Made by a program: the position numbers and the translations under genes. The notes beneath the pieces are model-generated. The model was not told the origin of the DNA and did not search any database. It worked only from the letters and a program-made list of their open reading frames with translations. Shown here piece by piece: positions 8,029 to 15,227 of a stretch of DNA of 33,302 nt. Numbering within the stretch: the first letter of the stretch is position 1; each line of letters starts with the position of its first letter. Origin of the DNA: Butyricicoccus sp. (GTDB taxonomy: Bacteria > Bacillota > Clostridia > Oscillospirales > Butyricicoccaceae); contig JAHHRO010000025.1 in the NCBI GenBank assembly GCA_020025755.1, positions 1 through 33,302 on the forward strand, written 5' to 3'.

Positions 8029-8298
8029 TTAGGAGTGCCAGCAGCAGAATATATAAATGATATGATCCCAAGTTTCCTGATCGGTCGTGCCTGTAGCTGG
8101 AATGCCGCAGGCTTTTTGTATGCGAAGGACTGCCTGCTCGGTTGTGCGATCATAGACTCCGTTGAGACTGGGCTGAATGAGATTGACAAAATGGCGCGAG
8201 ATCGACGCAAGCATTGCTTGCAGCATCCAGACCTCATCGTTCTGAGAGCCACGGGAGAGCGGCTCAGAAAGGATATAAGAGAAGGGTTTATTTTTCAT
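8029..8298 (-). CDS. Small peptidoglycan-binding-domain protein
   Basis: An 89-residue protein consisting of one PG_binding_1-like repeat (about 14-80: LSRGSQNDEVWMLQAML, then LNGVYDRTTEQAVLRIQ and DQETWDHI). It has no signal peptide. The ATG at 8298 overlaps the stop of the upstream gene (ATGA) and has GGAGG before it, so translation is coupled. It resembles a fourth repeat of the preceding protein split off as its own chain. It is the last gene of a three-gene minus-strand operon, so it probably works with the 454-residue protein. The Cys pair near the C-terminus (FCCWHS) is unusual. Precise function unknown. Confidence 0.8.
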   Translation of the reverse strand: MKNKPFSYILSEPLSRGSQNDEVWMLQAMLASISRHFVNLIQPSLNGVYDRTTEQAVLRIQKACGIPATGTTDQETWDHIIYIFCCWHS

Positions 8299-9659
8299 TG
8301 TGCCGCCTCCATGTTTGGTTGAATAAGCTGTGATTGTCGGGCGAGGGTATCCCATGTGATGGGTCCGACGATACCAGAGGGGGAGATACCGAAAAGATCT
8401 TGTGCAACCAGAATATCGGCTTCAGTCTGTGTACCAAAGTAACCTGTCAAGGGAAGCGGTTGAATTTCCGGATACCGGCTGGATAGGGTATTGAGCCATG
8501 TCTGCACCTGCCGTACATCATTTCCGGACATACCCTCCACCAGACGGCGTGGGAAAATCGGGATCGAATCCGGAGTGTTCTGGTCTATGAACGTATTTTG
8601 AATATCGGCATAGATCTCGTTCATGCGATCCCATGTTTCTTTGCCAACAATCCCATCCACAGGCAGATCGAATTGCTTTTGAAATTCCTTGACGGCTTCT
8701 TCTGTTTGCGCTCCAAAATCGCCATCAACATTTACGGGAGTCAGTCCGGGATAGAAGGAAGCAATGATGGACAGATAGTATTGCACGGTGGAGACCGGTT
8801 CTCCCTTTGCACCGCGCTGTAAAAATGGTGGGAAGATATTGGTTACATCCTCCAGCTGTACGCCTTCACTGGTCAGCTCGGCGAGTTTTGTGATTGCGGC
8901 ATATAGATAGGCAATGCGATACCATGTCTGCTTGCCAACGATCCCATCGGGATTGAGACCGAAGATCTCTTGAAAGGCTTTGACAGCTTCGACGGTGCTT
9001 TGGTCAAAGGCACCATTGACAGGATAGATCTTTGGAATTGCCGGATAGTTATTGGAGATGCGGTTCAGGCGCAGCTGTATGGTGCGGACAGGATCTGCAA
9101 GATCGCCGAACTGGAGTGCATAGCCGGGATAGGAACCGATATTAGGGGCGATTGGTGCATTCTGTACGATATTGAGGTTATTGCCATAGAATGAGGTTAG
9201 GATCTCATAGGGCGTTTTTCCGGCTTCTGCCAAGGGAACAGTACCCCATTGGCTCAGCCCGTCACAGGTGACCGTTGTGCCGTTGCAGTACTGTGCAAAG
9301 AGGGGTTCAACGGCGTCGGGGCGCGTTAAGTAGTCATCGAACAATTCATCAACGATATCTGATACATTATCGAAAATATCGCGTCCGTCCACATAGGCCT
9401 GATCGAAGGCAGTGGAGTTGGTGATATCAAAGTCATAGCCCTGTGAGCGATACCACTCCGTATAGATGCGGTTGAGCGCAAAGGATACCTGTGCATAGAC
9501 ATTGGCACGGATCGCATTTTCCGGCCAAGTCGGATAGATCTCGGAGGAAGCAACATTCTTGATGTAGTAGGGGAACGGGACCGTCACGTTGCGCGCATTC
9601 GCGTTATTGGGTCTGCCAAGATGTACTGTGATCGTTTCGGGAATGGTCGGAAGTGCCAT
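8295..9659 (-). CDS. SpoIID-like protein with three peptidoglycan-binding repeats
   Basis: A 454-residue protein. The N-terminal half (about 10-165) resembles the SpoIID/LytB amidase-enhancer fold: YYIKNVASSEIYPTWPENAIRANVYA (Glu40 at the position of the conserved Glu) and CDGLSQWGTVPLAEAGKTPYEIL near 132-153. Three PG_binding_1-type repeats follow at about 184-250, 280-346 and 375-440, each ending in GIVG..TW. There is no signal peptide or membrane segment, unlike SpoIID itself. Its start codon overlaps the stop of the upstream gene by one base (TGATG). Absence of secretion signals plus a sigma-E-like promoter suggest a mother-cell protein acting on spore cortex or coat; this is inference. 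Similar multi-repeat proteins are common in Clostridia but, as far as I know, poorly studied. Confidence 0.75.
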   Translation of the reverse strand: MALPTIPETITVHLGRPNNANARNVTVPFPYYIKNVASSEIYPTWPENAIRANVYAQVSFALNRIYTEWYRSQGYDFDITNSTAFDQAYVDGRDIFDNVSDIVDELFDDYLTRPDAVEPLFAQYCNGTTVTCDGLSQWGTVPLAEAGKTPYEILTSFYGNNLNIVQNAPIAPNIGSYPGYALQFGDLADPVRTIQLRLNRISNNYPAIPKIYPVNGAFDQSTVEAVKAFQEIFGLNPDGIVGKQTWYRIAYLYAAITKLAELTSEGVQLEDVTNIFPPFLQRGAKGEPVSTVQYYLSIIASFYPGLTPVNVDGDFGAQTEEAVKEFQKQFDLPVDGIVGKETWDRMNEIYADIQNTFIDQNTPDSIPIFPRRLVEGMSGNDVRQVQTWLNTLSSRYPEIQPLPLTGYFGTQTEADILVAQDLFGISPSGIVGPITWDTLARQSQLIQPNMEAAQ

Positions 9660-10081
9660 CAGCGAACCTCCTTTGTCTGATTGAAATCATTGAGGGTCTC
9701 AGGGGGTAAGATGTTGATATTGGTTGAGGGACGGCCAGATGTCTCTGGGGAAAGAGAGACCGGAAGGGTGGAGGCGATACCGGGAAAGATCGAGATATCT
9801 TCGATCTGTGCCGACTGATATCCCGGCAAATCTACTTTCACAGAATAATTGAGATAGGGGATGGGCTGATCGGGACGGATGGATTCTTCCAGTGCCGGAG
9901 CAGGCAGCTCCATGACAGAGGTGCGGCCGGAAGCGTCCGTGCGCACGGTGCGGTATAAAACGGGGAGCTCGCCCTCTGGCTGTGCGTAGACAGTGACGAG
10001 GGCGTTCGGGAGCGGAATGGTTCCCTGCGCGGCTGTGACCGCAACACGCAGAAAGCCAAGAGCCTTGGGATAATCTGCCAT
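9659..10081 (-). CDS. Carboxypeptidase-regulatory/Cna-B-like beta-sandwich protein
   Basis: A 140-residue protein whose centre fits a prealbumin-like beta sandwich: GFLRVAVTAAQGTIPLPNALVTVY, then TVRTDASGRTSVMELPAP and YSVKVDLPGYQSAQIEDISIF. This is the pattern of CarboxypepD_reg or Cna-B repeats. The C-terminal 30 residues are Pro/Thr-rich. It has no signal peptide. The ATG at 10081 has AAGGAG 11 bases upstream; an in-frame GTG at 10093 overlaps that ribosome site and is unlikely. It is the first gene of the coupled three-gene operon, so it probably serves as a scaffold or binding partner of the peptidoglycan-binding proteins. No enzymatic motif is seen. Confidence 0.7.
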   Translation of the reverse strand: MADYPKALGFLRVAVTAAQGTIPLPNALVTVYAQPEGELPVLYRTVRTDASGRTSVMELPAPALEESIRPDQPIPYLNYSVKVDLPGYQSAQIEDISIFPGIASTLPVSLSPETSGRPSTNINILPPETLNDFNQTKEVR

Positions 10082-10142
10082 AAAACAGTTCACTCCTTAA
10101 AAAGTATCAATATAGCGTGCGCTGCAAGAGCAGCACTGTCTT

Positions 10143-10171
10143 ATTCTATGACCGGAAAAGAACAGAAATGC
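10143..10171 (-). promoter_or_regulatory. Candidate sigma-E-like sporulation promoter
   Basis: On the minus strand, GCATTTC (10171-10165), a 14-base spacer, then CATAGAAT (10150-10143). The -10 matches the mother-cell sigma-E consensus CATACANT at all but one position, and the -35 matches in 5 of 7. CATAGAATA also fits the sigma-K -10, but no AC -35 is present. It lies about 45 bases upstream of the operon's ribosome site. Confidence 0.45.
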
Positions 10172-10220
10172 AGGGTGGGCAGGTGCAAGGTTTGGTCATT
10201 TTCCGCGATTTCTCAAGGAA

Positions 10221-10236
10221 TGTTTCACGTGAAACG
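10221..10236. promoter_or_regulatory. parS centromere site 3
   Basis: TGTTTCACGTGAAACG matches the parS consensus except at the last base, with an intact 14-bp palindrome. It lies in the divergent region upstream of ftsH. Confidence 0.9.
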
Positions 10237-10304
10237 CTCGAGGAGGTGGGCACTCATTTACAGAGCGTTCAAAGTTTTTCCGTATTCCTGACACAATCTT
10301 CTGT

Positions 10305-10348
10305 TATAATAAAAATAGAAATTTGGGGGGCAGACGGACTGTCTGCCC
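10305..10348 (+). promoter_or_regulatory. ftsH -10 box and leader hairpin
   Basis: TATAAT at 10305-10310 has no convincing -35 at normal spacing. The leader then contains a perfect 8-bp hairpin, GGGCAGAC/GTCTGCCC with a 5-base loop (10328-10348), ending shortly before the ribosome site AGAGGAA. The hairpin has no T-run, so it is more likely an mRNA-stability or translation element than a terminator. Confidence 0.4.
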
Positions 10349-10366
10349 AGAAAGAGGAACTATCGT

Positions 10367-12214
10367 ATGAAAGAAGTCAAACAACCCGATCGCAAGCGCA
10401 TCCTGTATTTTTACAGCATTGCGATCGCACTTCTGCTCATCGGAAACCTGCTGCTTCCCAGCCTGATCGCACCGAGAACCAAGTCAGTCAGCTATAATGA
10501 ATTTGTAGCAATGGCACAGGAGGGGAAGATCGCACAGGCAGAGATCCAGAGCAAGGACAATCGCATTGTATTTACGGTCGGTGATAGCAAGAACAAGAAA
10601 GAACAGGTCTATGTAACAGCACTTGTAGATGATCCCGATCTGATTGGACGTCTGCTGGATGCCAAGGTAGACTTCACGAAAATCTGGCCAACGGCACCTT
10701 CTCCGTTTTTGACCGCGGTACTGCCATTCCTGTTCATTATGGGATTTGGCATGTGGATGACCCGCTCGATGCAGAAGAAGATGGGATCAGGCGCGATGAG
10801 CTTTGGCAAGTCGAATGCCAAGATGTATGTGGCGTCTGAGACGGGAATTCATTTTGCAGATGTACAGGGCGAAGACGAGGCGAAGGAACTGCTCACAGAG
10901 ATCGTCGATTTCCTGCATGATCCACAGCGGTATGCAGATATCGGCGCACATATCCCCAAGGGCGCGCTGCTGGTAGGCCCTCCAGGTACAGGTAAAACAC
11001 TGCTTGCCAAGGCAGTTGCAGGTGAAGCCAATGTGCCGTTCTTCTCGATCTCCGGCTCGGAGTTTGTGGAAATGTTTGTGGGCATGGGTGCGGCGAAGGT
11101 GCGTGACCTGTTTAAGCAGGCAAACGAAAAAGCACCCTGCATCGTGTTTATTGATGAGATCGATACCATTGGTAAAAAGCGTGAAGGCTCTGGCGGTATG
11201 GGTGGAAACGATGAGCGTGAGCAGACGCTCAACCAGCTGCTGACCGAGATGGATGGCTTTGATGGTAGCAAGGGTGTTGTGATTCTGGCAGCAACCAACC
11301 GTCCGGAATCCCTTGATCCGGCACTCTTGCGACCAGGGCGTTTTGACCGCCGTGTACCCGTTGAGCTGCCCGACCTCATTGGACGTGAGGCGATCCTGAA
11401 GGTACATGCACAAAAGGTCAAGTGTGAGCAGGGACTGGACTTCAATGCAATCGCGCGTATGGCAGCAGGTGCATCGGGTGCGGAACTTGCCAATATGGTG
11501 AATGAGGCGGCACTCCGCGCAGTCCGTGCCGGACGGGATAAGGTTGCGCAGTCTGATTTGGAAGAAAGCGTAGAAGTGGTCATTGCCGGTTACCAAAAGA
11601 AAAATAAGATCCTGTCCAATAAGGAAAAGCTGATCGTATCCTATCACGAGATTGGTCATGCACTGGTTGCTGCCCTGCAAAGTCACTCGGCTCCAGTGAC
11701 CAAAATTACGATCATTCCGCGTACCTCGGGTGCACTGGGATATACCATGCAGGTGGAGCAGGAGGAGCATAATCTGATGAGTCGGGAAGAACTGGCGAAC
11801 AAGATCGCGACCTTGACCGGTGGCCGTGTGGCAGAGGAACTTGCGCTTCATTCCATTACAACAGGTGCATCGAATGATATTGAGCAGGCAACGCGATTGG
11901 CGCGTGCAATGATCTCGCGTTATGGTATGAGTGATGCCTTTGGCATGATAGCATTTGAGCAGGTACACAATGCATATCTCGGTGGGGATGCGTCCATGGC
12001 TTGTGCAGATAAAACCGCGGCGGAGATCGATCAAATGGTCGTTACCTTGGTGCGCAAGCAGTACGACAAGGCAAAGCAGCTTCTGAGTGAGAACATGGAT
12101 AAGCTGCACGCGCTCTCCAAGTATCTTTATGATCATGAGACCATCACAGGCGATGAGTTTATGAAGCTGTTGGAGGAGCCTAAGCTGGAAATGGAAAAAG
12201 AAGCAGCAGAATAA
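10367..12214 (+). CDS. ftsH: ATP-dependent zinc metalloprotease FtsH
   Basis: A 615-residue membrane AAA+ protease that extracts and degrades membrane and soluble proteins. Two membrane segments (about 13-32 and 114-131) flank the extracellular FtsH_ext domain. The ATPase domain has Walker A GPPGTGKT (204-211), Walker B CIVFIDEID (258-266) and the second region of homology NRPESLDPALLRPGRFDRR (311-329). The zinc site is HEIGH at 427-431; most FtsH proteins have HEAGH, but both histidines and the glutamate are kept. The C-terminal helices include TTGASNDIEQATRLAR. Length is usual. It stands alone with its own leader. Confidence 0.95.
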   Translation: MKEVKQPDRKRILYFYSIAIALLLIGNLLLPSLIAPRTKSVSYNEFVAMAQEGKIAQAEIQSKDNRIVFTVGDSKNKKEQVYVTALVDDPDLIGRLLDAKVDFTKIWPTAPSPFLTAVLPFLFIMGFGMWMTRSMQKKMGSGAMSFGKSNAKMYVASETGIHFADVQGEDEAKELLTEIVDFLHDPQRYADIGAHIPKGALLVGPPGTGKTLLAKAVAGEANVPFFSISGSEFVEMFVGMGAAKVRDLFKQANEKAPCIVFIDEIDTIGKKREGSGGMGGNDEREQTLNQLLTEMDGFDGSKGVVILAATNRPESLDPALLRPGRFDRRVPVELPDLIGREAILKVHAQKVKCEQGLDFNAIARMAAGASGAELANMVNEAALRAVRAGRDKVAQSDLEESVEVVIAGYQKKNKILSNKEKLIVSYHEIGHALVAALQSHSAPVTKITIIPRTSGALGYTMQVEQEEHNLMSREELANKIATLTGGRVAEELALHSITTGASNDIEQATRLARAMISRYGMSDAFGMIAFEQVHNAYLGGDASMACADKTAAEIDQMVVTLVRKQYDKAKQLLSENMDKLHALSKYLYDHETITGDEFMKLLEEPKLEMEKEAAE

Positions 12215-12231
12215 TATCATACTGTATAAGT

Positions 12232-12512
12232 AAGCCCCGAATCGGTAAGACCGATTCGGGGCTTGAGGCTGTCGAAGAACCTTCGACAGCCTTTCCAGGG
12301 GAACCCAGTCCCCCTGGATACAGAGCCAGTTCCGGTAGAAACTGGCTCTGATACCCCCGGTTTCGCGCCCGATAGCGCGGGTCGAGGGCAAAATCCAAGG
12401 CACATGTCCTTGGATTTTGAAAATTTTAAGTCGCTTTGCTCCAATAAAAAACAGCGAAAAGCCTTTTTCTACAAGCTGACGCCCCGAATCGGTAAGACCG
12501 ATTCGGGGCTTT
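12232..12512. repeat. Run of consecutive perfect hairpins
   Basis: Hairpins follow one another with only a few bases between: AAGCCCCGAATCGGT/ACCGATTCGGGGCTT (12232-12264); GGCTGTCGAAG/CTTCGACAGCC (12267-12291); TCCAGGGG/CCCCTGGA (12294-12318); CAGAGCCAGTT/AACTGGCTCTG (12321-12350); a CGCGC-type stem (about 12364-12379); AAAATCCAAGG/CCTTGGATTTT (12390-12418); and a second copy of the first hairpin (12481-12512) followed by T. The first and last copies bracket the run. No protein-coding meaning is apparent. The first hairpin may also stop ftsH transcription. Confidence 0.8.
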
Positions 12513-12545
12513 TCAGAAGTCTGTAAAATTTTTGAGGCTTGTTGG

Positions 12546-12583
12546 AAAAGTCAATTGACTTTTGGGGGGACATACAGTATCAT
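12546..12583 (+). promoter_or_regulatory. Rubrerythrin promoter with 18-bp palindromic operator
   Basis: AAAAGTCAATTGACTTTT (12546-12563) is a perfect palindrome. Its right half supplies a -35 TTGACT (12555-12560), followed 17 bases later by TATCAT (12578-12583). Overlap of palindrome and -35 suggests repression. It does not match the PerR box (TTATAATNATTATAA). Confidence 0.6.
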
Positions 12584-12618
12584 AAAAATTAACGAGTATT
12601 AGTTGAGGAGGGAATGTT

Positions 12619-13182
12619 ATGGAACTTAAGGGGACACGAACGGAAAAGAATATCAAGGCTGCACTTGCTGGCGAGTCTATTGCAAGAAATAAATATACCT
12701 ACTATGCAGATCGGGCGCGCAAAGAAGGAAGTCCGGAGGTTGCTGCAATGTTTGAGCGCATGGCAGGCAATGAATCCATCCATGCAAAGATTTGGTTTAC
12801 AGCGCTGCACGGTGAGGTCGGCAGCGACATGGAGAACCTGCGCAGTGCCGCAAAGGGCGAGTTTGAGGAATGGTCGTCCATGTATCCGGAGTTTGCCAAG
12901 ATCGCACGCGAGGAAGGCTTCGAGAAGCTGGCAGCTACCTTTGAGCGCGTAGCAGAGATCGAAAAGAACCATGAAAAGCAGTTCATGGAAGCGATGATCC
13001 AGCTGGCTAAGGCAAACAAGGCAGAGAATCGCGCTGTGTTGGAGAAAGCAGAAGAACATACCGTACAGAAGAAGCCGGGTTATCGCTGCGTATTCTGCGG
13101 CGCGGTCTATGAAAGCCGTCTGGATGTCTGCCCGGTTTGTGAAGCGATCGGTTCCTTTGAACCTTGTACCATGCTGGTATAA
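12619..13182 (+). CDS. rbr: Rubrerythrin
   Basis: A 187-residue non-haem iron protein that reduces hydrogen peroxide in anaerobes. The N-terminal ferritin-like diiron domain contains Glu19 (AGESIARNKY), Glu52/His55 (NESIHAKIW), and a second pair of helices with Glu113/Glu115 and His118 (VAEIEKNHEKQF). The C-terminal rubredoxin-like domain has CVFCG (157-161) and CPVC (171-174), ready to bind one iron. The sequence after the second CxxC (EAIGSFEPC) is slightly unusual. GAGGAGGGA precedes the ATG. It is a single-gene unit under an operator-like palindrome, as expected for an oxidative-stress gene. Confidence 0.95.
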   Translation: MELKGTRTEKNIKAALAGESIARNKYTYYADRARKEGSPEVAAMFERMAGNESIHAKIWFTALHGEVGSDMENLRSAAKGEFEEWSSMYPEFAKIAREEGFEKLAATFERVAEIEKNHEKQFMEAMIQLAKANKAENRAVLEKAEEHTVQKKPGYRCVFCGAVYESRLDVCPVCEAIGSFEPCTMLV

Positions 13183-13293
13183 ATACAGTTCCCTTGTCTG
13201 CCGCGAGAGGCTGTTTGAAAAACCGAAAATTTGTCTTTTTCTACAGGGAGCGGCTTCGCCGGTTCAATTAAGTAGATTTTTTTGACAGGATGA

Positions 13294-13326
13294 GACAGCA
13301 GATACAATCTGCTGTCTTTCTTTTTT
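13294..13326 (+). terminator. Terminator between rbr and asnB
   Basis: GACAGCAGAT/ATCTGCTGTC with an ACA loop, then TTTCTTTTTT. It is oriented for rbr, about 110 bases after its stop. The intervening 13200-13275 contains a GC-rich hairpin and a CTTTTTCTACA segment also present at 12470. Confidence 0.75.
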
Positions 13327-15157
13327 AGATCAATGTAACATTGTAGGTGCGGAACCAGCTATCGATTTGCAGTAGATACGCGAAGATCTGAGGGGTGCGC
13401 ATAAGCTGTCCGTACCACGGTACAGACAGGTCATCCGGATGCGCCATCAAATTTTCGATGGCTTTTTTCGAGAACAGCTCGGGCAGGATCGAAGTGGGAT
13501 CGTTCAGTTTTTTGAGAAGCAGTTCGGTGACACGCGCGGTGTAAATAGGGGAACAAGTGCGCGGATAGGGGCTTTTCTTGCGCCAGACGATCTCCTCCGG
13601 AAGCGTATCTGCAAAGGCTTTGCGCAGGATACCCTTTTCCCGTCCGTCCAACGCCTTGAACTTCCACGGCATATTGTAGGCGTATTCTACAATCCGATGG
13701 TCGCAGAATGGCACACGAACTTCAAGCCCTGTGTACATGCTCATGCGATCCTTTCGGTCGAGCAGGGTTGCCATGAACCATTGCAGATTGAGCAGGAACA
13801 TTTCGCGCATCCGTGCTTCCTTGGCATCATCCGTATCCAGTTTGGGCGCGGCGCGGCAGGTGCGCAGATAGTGTGCATGTACAAATTCCGCACTGTCACG
13901 GAGCAGTCCGTCATGCACGATCGCGCATCGAAGGTCGGTCGAACGCGACCATGGGAAGCCGTCGGTGTTCAGGATGGATGCTTCATGATACCACGGATAT
14001 CCGCCGAACAGCTCATCGGCACATTCCCCTGATTGACAGACAGTAAAGCCGTGCTGACGAACCGCCTGACAGAACAGCAGGAGAGAAGAATCAATATCTG
14101 CCATACCCGGGAGATCACGCGCCTTGACGGCATCCGGCAGGGCATCCGCCAGATCGGAATGCTCCAGTATGATCTCATGGTGGGTTGTGCCAAGAAAATC
14201 ACTCATCTGTTGAATATACGAACTATCATAATCTGGCTGAAAAATACTCTGAGTAAAGTATTTTTCATTGTCTCGATAATCGACTGAGAAGGTATGAAGT
14301 GACTCACCGCGGTCGCGGAGGGTACGGGAAGCGAGCATGGACAGGATAGAGGAATCCAGACCGCCAGACAGGAATGTGCAAAGTGGGACATCGGAAACCA
14401 GCTGGCGTTTTGCGGCATCCTCAACCAGCCATCGGGTATGCTCGATGGTCTGCTCCAAGGTATCCGTATGCTCCTGCGCGGTCAGTCTCCAATAGAAGGA
14501 TGGCTGTAAGCCGTGTTCCGTGTCGAAGGTGATATATTGACCCGGCAAAACAGAAGAAATGCCGTGGAAAACACCTGTGTGCGGAGGGCGTGCAGGGCCG
14601 AGCAAAAGCAATGTGCGCAGACCGTCTTCATCAAGCTGTGGCTCTATGGCAGGATGGCAGAACAGTGCTTTGATCTCCGAACCGAAGACGAGAAGCTGCC
14701 CACGCTGGGCATAAAAAAGCGGCTTGACACCAAGCCGATCACGGCATAAGGTCAGGCGCGCAGCTTGTTTGTCCCATAAGGCAAAGGCATAGATCCCGTT
14801 GAATTTTTGGAATGCGTCTGTGCCCCAAGCCAGATAGGCATGCAGGATTACTTCCGTATCTGAGTATCCGGTAAATGTGTGTCCAAGAGAGAGAAGCTGC
14901 GTGCGTAATTCCTGCGTGTTATATAACTCACCGTTATAAATTAAAATAATATTTCCGTCTGGACTATACATAGGTTGATTGCCACCATCTGGATCAACGA
15001 CGATCAGGCGGCGGTGCACAAGAACTGCGAGCCGGTCTTCATAGATCCCTTCCCGATCAGGGCCACGGTGGGACAGACATTGCGCCATGCGTGCGCTCAA
15101 TTCATTGGGACGCTTTACGCCAAGAGAAAAATCAATGCTTCCAGCAATACCACACAT
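13325..15157 (-). CDS. asnB: Asparagine synthetase, glutamine-hydrolysing
   Basis: A 610-residue two-domain enzyme that makes asparagine from aspartate, glutamine and ATP. The N-terminal class II glutaminase begins MCGIAG, so Cys2 becomes the catalytic N-terminal cysteine. It also shows SHRGPDREG and YNGELYN. The synthetase domain has the PP-loop SGGLDSS near residue 267 and GECADELFGGYPWY, plus RKDRMSMYTGLEVRVPF near the C-terminus. An AAAGGAGTGA precedes the ATG on the minus strand. It resembles the longer clostridial AsnB/AsnO group. No T-box is visible upstream. Its stop lies within the T-run of the converging rbr terminator. Confidence 0.92.
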   Translation of the reverse strand: MCGIAGSIDFSLGVKRPNELSARMAQCLSHRGPDREGIYEDRLAVLVHRRLIVVDPDGGNQPMYSPDGNIILIYNGELYNTQELRTQLLSLGHTFTGYSDTEVILHAYLAWGTDAFQKFNGIYAFALWDKQAARLTLCRDRLGVKPLFYAQRGQLLVFGSEIKALFCHPAIEPQLDEDGLRTLLLLGPARPPHTGVFHGISSVLPGQYITFDTEHGLQPSFYWRLTAQEHTDTLEQTIEHTRWLVEDAAKRQLVSDVPLCTFLSGGLDSSILSMLASRTLRDRGESLHTFSVDYRDNEKYFTQSIFQPDYDSSYIQQMSDFLGTTHHEIILEHSDLADALPDAVKARDLPGMADIDSSLLLFCQAVRQHGFTVCQSGECADELFGGYPWYHEASILNTDGFPWSRSTDLRCAIVHDGLLRDSAEFVHAHYLRTCRAAPKLDTDDAKEARMREMFLLNLQWFMATLLDRKDRMSMYTGLEVRVPFCDHRIVEYAYNMPWKFKALDGREKGILRKAFADTLPEEIVWRKKSPYPRTCSPIYTARVTELLLKKLNDPTSILPELFSKKAIENLMAHPDDLSVPWYGQLMRTPQIFAYLLQIDSWFRTYNVTLI

Positions 15158-15199
15158 AATAGAGTCACTCCTTTATATCTTCTTGATAGCTTATGTAAG

Positions 15200-15227
15200 G
15201 CGGTTCCGATTTGGAACTGCTTTTTTT
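15200..15227 (+). terminator. Orphan plus-strand terminator in the asnB leader region
   Basis: GCGGTTCC/GGAACTGC with a GATTT loop (one G-U pair), followed by seven T. It has the correct form for plus-strand transcription, yet asnB is on the other strand and no plus-strand gene precedes it. Read on the minus strand it is a leader hairpin about 42 bases before asnB. Confidence 0.55.

Noticed and set aside
10117..10497. 126-codon plus-strand frame before ftsH
   Set aside because: It covers the sigma-E-like promoter, a parS site and the ftsH promoter, and overlaps the start of ftsH.
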